A stretch of DNA of 64,000 nt from Symbiodinium sp. CCMP2592 (lineage: Eukaryota > Sar > Dinophyceae > Suessiales > Symbiodiniaceae): assembly GCA_905221615.1 (NCBI GenBank), contig CAJNDT010003802.1, positions 47,501 through 111,500 of the forward strand, read 5' to 3'. The notes beneath the pieces are model-generated. The model was given only the letters and a program-made list of their open reading frames with translations. It was not told the DNA's origin and did not search any database. Each line of letters begins with the position of its first letter. Position 1 is the stretch's first letter. The position numbers were made by a program, and so were the translations under genes. This document shows positions 11,102-20,705 of the stretch, in pieces.

Positions 11102-12036
11102 ATGGGTTTGGATGATGACTCGGTGCGACAGCTGTTGCATGACATGTGGCGAGCTGGTGCACCAGGGGTATCTTCGTTGCAGTCACTTCAAAAGCTGATT
11201 CGATAGATCCCTACCATGCTTGCAAGCCGATAGCCAAGGTACTCATGTCTGCCGTTTTGCTGCTGTGCTACACAGAAGGCCTTCAACATGACCAGGCTGC
11301 ACATGATGGAGTTACAGTGCTGCATGCTTGATACTGGCAAACACAATGAAGCAATCCCGCAGCCTGTCAGATCTGGGATGCCGCAGAAATCTTCTCTGGC
11401 AAAGAAGTGCTGTCGAAGGCCTTGCGACGGCACGGCCATGCCACAGCCTCTCTGGATATCTGCCATTGGACAAGTTATGTTGAGCAGCAAGGCAAACTAG
11501 GAAGGCCCCTGACGTGCAACAACCCTCTAGACTTGACAACTGCAGCAGGGTTCGCGCCACTTGGATGCACACTTGCTCGAGCTGAGACATGACACAAACT
11601 GAGCAACCAGAAATTCCCCAATGCAATCTACAATTGAGGCTCCTGCTGTCCACCATCCTTCGCAGCAAGCCGAGTGCTGTATTCACCTTTGGCTTGGTAT
11701 GCTCGTCTTTCGTATCGATGTCTCTTGGTACAACAAAGAGGCATTATTGGCTGCCGTTGGGTGACGAATCAGTGAAGTGTGTGAAGATAGGAAACTTGCT
11801 GGCAACAAGGACCAGCCAAGCATCATGGATTTTGGTTTGAAGCTTGAAGCACGCATAGCATCTTGAATGCATGTCGTGGGCCTTGCAGGACCTTCCTTGC
11901 GATGATCTTGATCATGGCACGAGGAGCTGTCTGGGTACTTGAGCAACCCTCTACTTCCATAGTATTTCGCCTTCCACGTTTTCAGCAGCTTATGCGAATG
12001 ACAACAGCGCCTTGGTTGCTGAAGTGTGACCGTTAG
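11102..12036 (+). CDS. cytosine-methyltransferase-fold-like protein, dinoflagellate multi-copy type
   Basis: Best-supported exons are 11371-11555, 11639-11809 and 11889-12036. The introns are GC-AG (11556-11638) and GA-AG (11810-11888), and both joins restore one frame. The start is less certain: ATG 11102 gives MGLDDDSVRQLLHDMWRAG, with one or two more exons before 11371. The protein has EIFSGKEVLSKALRRHGH followed by LD, like the SAM-binding motif I/II of C5-methyltransferases. It also has GLVCSSFVSMSLGTTKR at the place of the Pro-Cys loop, and AVWVLEQPSTSIV, like the downstream motif. The canonical PCQ and ENV motifs are not intact, so activity is doubtful. I recall this pattern as a large family in dinoflagellate genomes. 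A related fold lies in the Copia pol at 60.9-61.5 kb. Confidence 0.6.
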
Positions 12037-12193
12037 AGGGCGCGGGTCTTAAGGTTATATAGGTAGTTCGGTGATGTAAGGTAAATATACAAATATGCAT
12101 ATATAGTAACTAATTAGGGTTCCTTATAGGGTTCCTTAAAGGGCTCCTTTATTAAGTGGATCTATAAGGGTTCTATAAGGGGTTTTGCGGTCT
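12037..12193. repeat. low-complexity GGGTTCCTTATAGGG-type tract
   Basis: Degenerate AGGGTTCCTTA/AGGGTTCTATAAGGGG units occupy roughly 12115-12185. A similar tract is at 36550-36740. No gene is seen. Confidence 0.5.
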
Positions 12194-12320
12194 ACTTAAA
12201 GGATCATGGGACTTAGTAACTAGGGTTATTAGTAAGGTAGCCATATTTATAGTTACTTCTATCTAACCCCAAGTAGGGTACTTCTAACCGTACTTACTAA
12301 GTCCCATGATCCTTGAAGCA
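12194..12320. mobile_element. hairpin/MITE-like element with 21 bp perfect inverted repeats
   Basis: 12199-12219 (AAGGATCATGGGACTTAGTA plus A) is the exact reverse complement of 12294-12314. The pairing continues outward imperfectly for about 10 more bases and inward with mismatches. There is no coding capacity and no clear target duplication. Confidence 0.6.
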
Positions 12321-13080
12321 AGTCCAAGCCCTCCAGAATCCGGCTTCCCCCTAAACCCAGAACCCTATACAAACCCTAAACCGGGGACTTGGTTCTACTT
12401 CGGCGGTTTGGGAGATCTTTGCTTCAGATATTTGGAGTTGTTGGGATGGTATTACTGAAGCGATTCGTCTTCTGGGGTAATCGGGTCATTGGCAGTGTTG
12501 GCAAGCTTTGGGTTGTACTCTTTTCGGTGCCCGCCGGCTAAGGGGCCACTTAGGTAGCTTTCGTGGTTCGTATAATGGGCGCAAATAAAACTATCTAGGA
12601 CCTGACCCGTTTCCTACACCGTTGCTGCTGTTTCCTCTGCCTCCCCGAACACTAGGACTCGAAATCCTATCAACTATACCTACTTCTGCTGCCATACTAA
12701 AGCTTCTGCTGTTGCTTCTCCTACTACTATTCGGACAATGACTTCTGCTACTGCTATGGAGCAGGGATATGCTGGCGATTGTCATCCTCGGCCCAGGGTT
12801 CAGCCTTCTGTGTGATGATCCCTATAGTCTGCAACTAACCACCCAGTGCACCAACCGCTGGCTTCCACAGACAAGTCTTATCCTCAATAGGTGTCCCAAC
12901 CCCTTGCCGCACAACCTGAACCTATATAGAAACCCACTCTAAACCCAAAACCCCAAGTGACCGGCAAAGCCCAGAGTGCTCTGGTCACGGTGCGCCTTTG
13001 GATTGATTCGTGGATGGGCTATTCGGATCTTCGGGCTTTTGTATGAACAGTTCTCTTAGTTTCAGGAATTTTGTTGTCGG
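12321..13080. other. intergenic, no gene recognised
   Basis: Contains short CCTAAACC-type strings and a CTG/CTA triplet tract near 12610-12770. No exon-like ORF seen. Confidence 0.4.
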
Positions 13081-13203
13081 GGCTGGATTGTAGTGGTGGT
13101 GGTGGTGGCGGCAGCACGATGAAGTAGAAGCACCAGCAAAAGTGGTAGTGGTAGTGGTAGTGGTGGTAGTAGTAGTAGTAGTGGTAGTAGTAGTAGTAGT
13201 AGC

Positions 13204-13238
<35 letters not shown>

Positions 13239-13451
13239 CAGTAGTAGTGGTAGTTGTGGTAGTCGCAATAGTACTAGTGGTAGTAGTAGTAGTAGTAGTA
13301 GTAGCAGCAGTAGCAGTAGTAGTAGTAGAAGTAGTAGTAGGTAGTAGTACTAGAGTAATCGTAGTGATCGTGATAGTAATAGTGGTAGTGGTGGTTGTAG
13401 GTAGTGGTAGTAGTAGTGGTAGTAGCAGCAGCAGGAGCAATAGTGGTAGTG

Positions 13452-13490
<39 letters not shown>

Positions 13491-13826
13491 ACAGCAGCAG
13501 GAGCAATAGTGTAGCAGTAGCAGTAGTAGTGGTAGTAGTACTAGTACTAGTACTAGTACCAGTACCAGTACCAGTACTAGTAGCGGGGTGTTCGTATGCG
13601 ATAGTGGAAGTGCACAGATGCAGCAGCAGAAAAGGTGGTTGTAGTTGTTGTGGTAGTACTAGTAGTGGAGGTTGCCGAAGAGCAGTATATATAGTGGTAT
13701 ATAGTAGTCACAGTCGTAGTATAATATAGTTTTAGTAGTAGCAGTAGTCGGTGCAGTAATAGGAGTCGCAGCAGCAGCAAAAGTAGTAGGAGTATAGTAG
13801 AAGTAGTAGCAGTAGTAGGAGTAGTC

Positions 13827-13869
<43 letters not shown>

Positions 13870-13905
13870 CAGTTGTTGTTGTTATTGTTGTGCGAGAAAT
13901 AATAG
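13081..13905. repeat. large imperfect GTA/GTG/GCA triplet arrays
   Basis: 13081-13575 and 13735-13905 are long GTA/GTG/GCA/GGA triplet arrays, with an ACTAGT/ACCAGT run near 13540-13580. All long ORFs here are homopolymeric Val, Ser, Thr or Leu translations of the repeat and should not be annotated as genes. Confidence 0.85.
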
Positions 13906-14610
13906 TCGTGGCAGTAGTAGTAGGATTGCACCGGTAGCCCTACTTGTGCAGCCTTAGTACCATCTGTTCAGGTATGGAAGCAGCGCTTCTGGATGGCTGG
14001 CTGGGGTGCCGACACCCCGAAAGCAACTACATTATATTCCAATTCCAGGGGTATCAGGATCTTCCGAACCTGCTCCAAGCATGCCAAAGCCAGACCTGGA
14101 ACCCGGTCACTGGTTGATCGTTCGATTGGCAAGAAGGGTGTTCGAACCTTCAAAGGGAATGGGCACCTCAAAGGTTCCCAGTCGAACCCTGAGCTTCTAT
14201 TGCAGTGCTTCGGTGTCATTCGGAATTATAGGACTGGGCTTCTGATGCTTCTGACAAAGGCAATACCCTACTAAGTTCGCCAACCGGCTCGCGAAGAATG
14301 TCTCCCTTCTCCAACGAGAAAGGAACCCCGTGCCAGACCTCAAGAAGGCAACCAGTATTGTATAAGAACTTTCTACAGAAAGCTGTGCTATTCTTTGACA
14401 CATCTATAGACCCCCATTATATAGTTCCTGATCCCAGGCACCTCCTCCGAGTGAGATTACGGCCGAGAAGGTCATGATGGATCCGGAGCTTTTCCAGGAC
14501 CTGTGGAGAGATGCCCGGATGTGGGAAGTCATTCGGTACTTGGAGGGAGGCTGTGCACTTCAAGTTCCTGCTGATTGGGCAGCTGTCATGACCCCACTGA
14601 CTCCGCAGGG
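13906..14610. other. unique sequence, no gene recognised
   Basis: ORFs of 60-90 codons overlap on both strands without motifs, and no splice-compatible chain was found. Confidence 0.4.
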
Positions 14611-14800
14611 GAGGGTTCGTGCTAAGAGACATTAGAAGGGCTTTGCAGGGTCCTGGTTCATGTTTTGAGGCAGTTCCGAGGGTTTTGGTAGGGCCCGGGC
14701 TCGTTCTAAGAGGTGTTAGAAGGGTTTCGTGGGGAGCCGGGTCATCCTAGAAGAGGTGTTAGAAGGGTTTAGAAGGGTTTCGTAGGGGTCCGACCGAAAG
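14611..14800. repeat. three degenerate units of a GTTAGAAGGGTTTCG repeat
   Basis: The string CTAAGAG(G/A)(T/C)(G/A)TTAGAAGGG followed by TTTCGTAGGG-like sequence occurs at about 14618, 14693 and 14748, with GGGTCC/GGAGCC after each. This is a short, decayed tandem repeat. Confidence 0.55.
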
Positions 14801-15363
14801 TGGTCACTGGTCTAGATGTGCCTTGTCGGGAAGCGAATGAAAGCGGTCACTGCGCAAATTGGTTGGTTATCGGTTCTAACTAGAAAAATACAGGGTTACA
14901 AAAACTATGGGCATTTCAGTCACTGTGACTGGTTTCCAGGCAAAGTGGCATAAACCAGGCGTACGGTGGCGTAAAAAGCCATAGGAATCCTATGGGTATT
15001 ATGGTCACTTTGGCTGTCCCGCTTTAAAGGCTCCCGAAGCACTCCGAAACAGACCCAGCGCAAATTAGTTGGCGAAGTCCCGAGTGCAGCCCATCCTGAT
15101 ACTTCACAATCCAGCCCTTCAATAGGAATTCGCAGTCTCAGTGGCTGGCAGTCGGGATTGGCAGATCTGTTCTGGCAGAGCCTGTTCGTTTTCGAACAGC
15201 ATGGGCACATCATCCGGACACTATGTCACTAAGAAAAGGTTTGGTCTCATTCTGAAGAGTGCTTGCTATCGTGCATGCATGCGTTAAGATGCTGCATCAA
15301 GATGCATCGTTTGTGCCGACCAGCAAATTTGTCAGCTGGCTTCTGTAGGCAGCCCTCGGAGGC
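14801..15363. repeat. diverged dispersed repeat with GTGGCGTAAA and CGGTCACT strings
   Basis: AAAGCGGTCACT, AAGTGGCATAAACC and GGTGGCGTAAAAA occur within 14840-15010. The same combination recurs at 23060-23170 and, in weaker form, at 6640-6790. No gene is seen in this interval. Confidence 0.45.
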
Positions 15364-16787
15364 ATGAGCAGTCCTGGCCAGCCAGTTCGATCGATGTCTG
15401 AGTCCGATCGGAAGTGGAGCTGTGAGACGTTGATTCGAGGCAGTTCATTTCTTGCAAAGCAGCAGGGCAAGGCTGGCAAGCGTATGTCAGCTGAAGAGGC
15501 TCTGCTGGTTACCAGACAGCACTACAGATTCTGTGGATTTCTCTGTGTGTCGTATGCATGTATACATGCATACATGCATGTGCATGTCTATGTATGTATG
15601 CATGCATGTATAGATTCATGTCTGTACTTTCGTATGTGTGTGTGTGTGTCTGTGTATATTTATGTATGCATGTATAATATGTATGTATGTACGTACACAT
15701 ACATGATGTATGTACATATGCATGTATGTATATGTATGTATATGCAATTATATGTATGTATATGTATGCATGCATGCATGTATGTACGTATGTGTACGTG
15801 TATATATATATATATATATATACATATATGTCTGTACTTTCATACGTGTATCTTATGTGTGTATATACATGTCGATATGTATGCATGCATGCATGAGTGT
15901 GTGTATGTATATATATATATATATATATATGTCTGTATATGTATATGTATATGTACATGTACATGTGTGTATTGTATATAGTATGTGTATGTGTATATGT
16001 ATGTGTATATGTATATCTATGTACGTATGTATGTAGGTAGGTAGGTGTGTATAAGTAGCTCTGTTTATGTGTGTCTCTGTGTTTCCATGATGCAATGTAC
16101 AGACACGGCTTACGGCTGTAATATGATGATATATCATGTGAGGCTGCGAAGAGCCGTCTGGCAGAGCTAGGCGGAAGGCCTTCTCCGCCATCTGCGAAGC
16201 CTGGCGCAGACAAGCGCACCCGAGATCCGAGTCAGCACTCCGGTCTTAGCAAGAAAGGAAAGACAAGCCCGAGCGGACCCAGCGACCCTGGCAGCAGCCC
16301 AGATCCCAATGCCAAGTCAACTCCGAACAGCACAAAGTCAGCCTCGAATGTTCCCACAGGAAAGCCAAGTCCGAGCGCTCCCAGCAACCGTGCCAAGTCA
16401 GCCCCCGGTCACAGCAGCCCGGGTTCCACTCCAAAGTCGACCCCGAATGGTTTCAAAGGAAAGCCGAGCCAGAGTGGTCCCAGCAATCCGGATTCCACTG
16501 CAAAGTCAACCCCGAATAGTGCCAAAGGAAAGCCGAGCCCGAGTGGTCCCCGCAACCCGGATTCCACTACGAAGTCAACCCCGGATAGTGCCAAAGGAAA
16601 GCCGAGCCCGAGTGGTCCAAGCAGCCCGGATTCCAGTGCAAAGTCAACCCCGAATGGTACCAAAGGAAAGCCTCCCAGCACTCCGTCCCAGACTACGCCG
16701 AAGTCGACCCCAAGCCCTAGCAAGACAGGGTCACCGAAGCGGTCCAGGTCTTCAGACAAGGAGGCGGGCTCGTCATATAAAGAGTGA
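15364..16787 (+). CDS. Ser/Pro/Lys-rich repeat protein, 5' part of a multi-exon gene
   Basis: Exon 1 starts at ATG 15364 (MSSPGQPVRSMSESDRKW) and runs to about 15480. The next supportable exon starts near 16152 and stays open to TGA at 16785-16787; it has no ATG, so simple ORF callers miss it. It is dominated by 23-residue units of the type KSTPNSAKGKPSPSGP, very low complexity and probably disordered. The intron between holds the 15545-16050 microsatellite. The exon may splice (for example at the GC at 16763) into the gene that continues at 17369; if so 15364-20030 is one gene. Function unknown. Confidence 0.5.
15545..16050. repeat. ATGT/TATG/(TA)n microsatellite cluster
   Basis: Long degenerate TATG/ATGC tetranucleotide runs with pure TA runs at about 15801-15821 and 15908-15930. 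Tyr/His/Cys-rich ORFs on both strands are artefacts of this intron-located repeat. Confidence 0.85.
16434..16700 (+). repeat. coding minisatellite, 69 bp period
   Basis: AAGTC(A/G)ACCCCG recurs at 16434, 16503, 16572 and 16641, exactly 69 bp apart, giving 23-residue repeats in the Ser/Pro/Lys-rich exon. The fourth unit is partial and diverges. Confidence 0.85.
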
Positions 16788-16797
16788 GAAAGCAAGA

Positions 16798-16802
16798 GAG
16801 AG

Positions 16803-16843
<41 letters not shown>

Positions 16844-17240
16844 AGAGAGACAGATAGAACAAGATACGCACAAACGCCGACAAAACCCCATGTGTGTCCC
16901 TACAAACCTGGATATCCATACATACATATATATATATAGTCCGAAAATACAGATACCTATATAAGTGTATATTATATATATGTACACACATATATTAGTC
17001 TGAAGTGCCAAAAGCCGCAGCTCTTCGTAGGGGAAGCAGAACCTATGTGTAGAGGCTTTCCGGATCCTTCGGGTCATAATAGAAATTGGAGAGGGGTGGA
17101 AGCAATGCATTCTGGGTTTCCTTCTTTTCCTGTGCTTGTCTCCGCTCTGTCTCTCCCTTCCTGCCTTCCACTCTCTGTCTCTGTCTCTTTCACTTCTCTC
17201 TCTCTCTCTCTCTCACTCTCTCTCTGTCTCTGTCTCTTTC

Positions 17241-17281
<41 letters not shown>

Positions 17282-17345
17282 TCTCTCTCTGTCTCTCCCT
17301 TCCTGCTTTCCACTCTTTGTCTCACTCTCTCTCTCTCTCTCTCGC
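16798..17345. repeat. (GA)n, (TA)n and (CT)n microsatellites
   Basis: GA run at about 16808-16839, TA-rich section at 16920-16995, CT runs at 17190-17345. The CT part includes a local duplication of a unit containing TCTCTTTCACTTCTCTC. These lie in presumed intron or intergenic sequence. Confidence 0.8.
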
Positions 17346-17368
17346 CTTCTCTGGGCTTCTACTGCCAG

Positions 17369-20030
17369 GGTTCCCCGCCAGCCAAGCGGGGGAAAGGTGT
17401 CAATGGTGAGGCCGGGTGTGTTTGTGCTTTGCCCTTGCAGCCGGCTTCCAAGCTCGACAGTCGAGCACTGGTTGGTTAGATGATGACCCAGCTTCATTGC
17501 AAGCCAATCCTTCTCTTGTGCAAAGTGTGCACACACCCTCATCTGTTCGTACAGGCGCGAGGTCGTGAAGAATCGGGCAAGAAGGCGTGACTGCATGCAT
17601 TCAATCAACAACACACGTGTGCCGGCTGTTGACGTTCTCGGTGCTGCTTTCTGTTTTGAGGGTAAAAGGGGTTGTGCGATGATACGGCAGGAAAGCACCG
17701 ATGCCGAGAAGAAGGTAGCCGCTTTGGATGCCATGCTGAGGAGAATCTGCACCCCCAAGCCCAAGTCCGGCAAGCTGGAAGTTAGTGATGAAATCCACCA
17801 ACAGTGGAAGAAGGGTGGTTCAGCCCGAAAAGAGTTGCTCGATGTCCTTGTCAAGTGTGATGGGGATCGGGTAACTCGACAGGCAGTTAATTTTTGTGAG
17901 TATGGGGCATGTGTTTCTGTGGGGCCGTCAGTGCAATACAAAATGCCACTTCCACCAGGCAACTTTCCTGAAGAAGGTGGTGCACATCCGGCATAGGGCT
18001 CGGAAGAACAGGATCGTGGTCCAGGCCGGCTGGTACAGCAGGCAGGCCATGAAGGACAAGCTGGGCTGGAAAGAGCCTGCTCCTCTGTCGTATTGACTGA
18101 CAATGTTCCTATTACACTTGCAGTGTGTACATGTGCCAAGGGACCGAATCAAAGCTGCCATCGCCTACTGTATGGACAAGAAAAGGGTGAAAACCCATGT
18201 CAGGCCTGAGGCATTATAGCGCCGGTTGTTTGCTCCTCTCGCTCTCTTTTTAACCTTTGGTTCCACCGTCTTTGTCCCTGGGTCACTTTATGTTTCCGGG
18301 TATGTCTCGCTCTCACTCTCTCTCTGTCTCAATCTCTGTCCCTCTATCTCTCTCTCTCTCTCCCTCTCCCTCTCCCTCTCTGTTTTCGTATACTCTATGA
18401 CCTTATTCTAATGCCTTAAGATTGCCCGAGCCCAAAAGCATATTGCGATTTTCACACAATGTTAATTGTCCATTGACACAAGACATACTTATGGATCGAA
18501 TCCCGAACACAATGCCCGGGCTATGTTTAGGAATTCGGAACAACGAGCACTCTAGCAGTAAATCCGGCTTGTATAGGGCCTCCTGCTGAGAGTAGTCGTC
18601 CCACCGTCATGCCCAGACCTGCATTCCAGGCGTGACAAGTACCAGAGAAGCATCCGGGAGTTTTGGGTTGACACGGAGACAACAGGCTCGTACGAGGACG
18701 AGCAGGGTGAAAGCTTTCAGGAGGAGACAGGAGCTGAAGGCCAAGCTTCCAGCTTCATCCTTGGGGGTGTTGGCCCTGACGAGCCACTCCCTATTGGAGC
18801 TGCTGATGATGAAGATGAAAATGAAGATGATGATGATGGTGGCGAAGAAGACGAGGCCAGGAGGTCAAAGGCTAGAGGTAACGAGCTGGAGCAAGAGCGT
18901 GCTCTAGAGGCTGGGCTTCGACTATCTGATACATGCACTGTGTTACTGTCTTTAAAGTCATTCCCAAGAACAGTGTGGCAGGCTGTCGAGAACATCGGCG
19001 CCGTCATGAGCAACATCCTCAAGATCCAGCAGAAGCTCGAGACTACGATCGAGAGGTTGAAGCAGCTGGACACCGACGAGGCCAAGAAGCCTCTGTTCCG
19101 CAATTATATACAGATTGCACGAACCCGGAATCTGTCTCTATATGTATATACTCTAGCCTGACACGAAATTTCCGAGGGCCGTGACTAATTTGATGAAGCA
19201 GTGCGAGACTATGATGGCACTCCATGATGATGCTGCTGATTTACGAGCCTATTTCGATGGGCATGGCGAGATTACTGATGAGAGCCTTGCCTGCATCTGC
19301 ATCATGAAGATTCGCAGGGTCGCCTCCGATAGGTTCTCAAAGTAAAATCTCTGTCTACAATTCAGGATCTCCGAGAAGCTGACGAAGTGTGTGCAGAAAG
19401 CCGAGACGACGTGCCACAGAATAGTTTTCACTCTTTTTGCATCATGGCATGCACTTCCTTGGCCTATATTACATTGATCACTGTCGGTCCAGGTGCAGTC
19501 GTGGCCTGATGGAGGACACAAAGCTGAAGAAGTGCAAACCTCAGCAATATCACTTTGGCCCCCAAACAAGTCTGCAACTACCCTCTATATATGTAAGGAC
19601 CCTTCTGCGATCGAAAGCGCCAGCCCACGAGGACATCGATGTTGTTGTCTTCAAAGCCCCGAATGTCCCCAAACACCCCTTATAAAGCCTATATAAACCA
19701 CAATCTACACGATTTTGCTGTCTTCAGAGCCACAGATTCACTACACCCGAAGCCCCTATACAAACCCCAAACCTTCGATGAACTGACAATGTATTGATTC
19801 CCTCGAAGCTTTGTGCCTTCCTTCGTCTTTTCTATTGAAAGATCTTAAGAGTAGATATTCCCAATGCAAGATTTCCGAAAACCAAACATCATCAGGATTG
19901 TGTCTTATAAGCTATACTCGGCCAGGCCGGCGAGGCCCCTGGATCATCAACGGACAAGCCCAAATCGAAGGGCAAGGGTGCAGGGAAAGGGAAGAATTCC
20001 AAGGGCAAGGGTAAGGGTGCCAAGAAGTGA
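17369..20030 (+). CDS. dinoflagellate repeat-module protein, many small exons, Lys/Gly-rich C-terminus
   Basis: Function unknown, but the pattern matches a protein type I recall as highly multi-copy in dinoflagellates. Exons I can place: about 17369-17405, 17436-17469, 17555-17587, 17661-17870, 17974 to about 18070, 18123 to about 18203, 18629-18877, 18974-19089, about 19182-19285, 19366-19421 and about 19925-20030. Key strings: KLEVSDEIHQQWKKGG, then VQAGWYSRQAMKDKLGW, then IKAAIAYCMDKKRVKTHVR, then YQRSIREFWVDTETTGS. An acidic stretch and a predicted coiled coil (ILKIQQKLETTIERLKQL) follow. The last exon ends KGKGAGKGKNSKGKGKGAKK and a stop. The exon frames agree across joins, which argues strongly for a real gene. 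Exact splice sites are unproven, and intron microsatellites (18302-18382, CT) separate some exons. Confidence 0.62.
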
Positions 20031-20700
20031 GCCGGTGTACTGCTATGTGCCATTGATAATGATTTTCTGGAACCGGCCTGCGGGGGAGCTGGCCGCCATG
20101 CCGCCTTGTGCGAGTTTGATAGACTCGTGCTGGGCGCTGCTAGACATAGGAGTGGCTGTCTGGTCTACATAGTGTGGGCCGTTGCGGCTTTCCGATGCTT
20201 CGCTGTGTTACTCAGGGCTACAAATATTCAGGGTACTTTGCCCTAAAGAGAAAGGTCTTATATGGCATTTGGAGATGCAAAGGCTTCGGGGCCGAAAACT
20301 GCCACGTGCTAATTCGGTAGCAAAGCGAGAAAGCTGTCCCGCATTTGACAAAGAAACAACTTGGCTGTGCGTTCACATATGCACAATATATGGACTCGTG
20401 ATGCTATGTCCCTCGCAGGGGCCTGCAAGCGCCGACGATGCGAAGGCCCAAGTCCTACGGCCAAAGCGATTGCAAGTGCTGTCTACAAGGGGGCTTCTCG
20501 CAGCATATATTAGATTATGTATGTTCGTATCTATATTATGTTGGGGATCTAGGGATATTTGTGGTTTTGTGGTTCTTACAGTTGGGGCTCTTTAGGGGAT
20601 TTAAAATCATCGTTTGGTGGAGGACTTCATGGGTACTCAAGGTGTGTTTATTTTAATCGTATATTAATGGAATAAGTCTTTTGCGATTTCGTGGGCAGTC
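20031..20700. other. intergenic, possible 5' exon of the next gene
   Basis: ATG 20438 opens MRRPKSYGQSDCKCCLQGG, a basic/Cys-rich peptide that could be a first exon of the gene at 20706. No join could be proved. The overlapping 137-codon ORF at 20182-20595 has no motif I know. Confidence 0.35.
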
Positions 20701-20705
20701 CAAAC

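Noticed and set aside
12985-13931. Long Val-, Ser-, Thr- or Leu-rich ORFs up to 195 codons
   Set aside because: Homopolymeric translations of triplet repeats; present in all frames.
16309-16857. 182-codon plus ORF and 233-codon minus ORF over the same segment
   Set aside because: The frame without ATG (16152-16787) gives the regular Ser/Pro/Lys repeat and joins a gene; the others are shadows.
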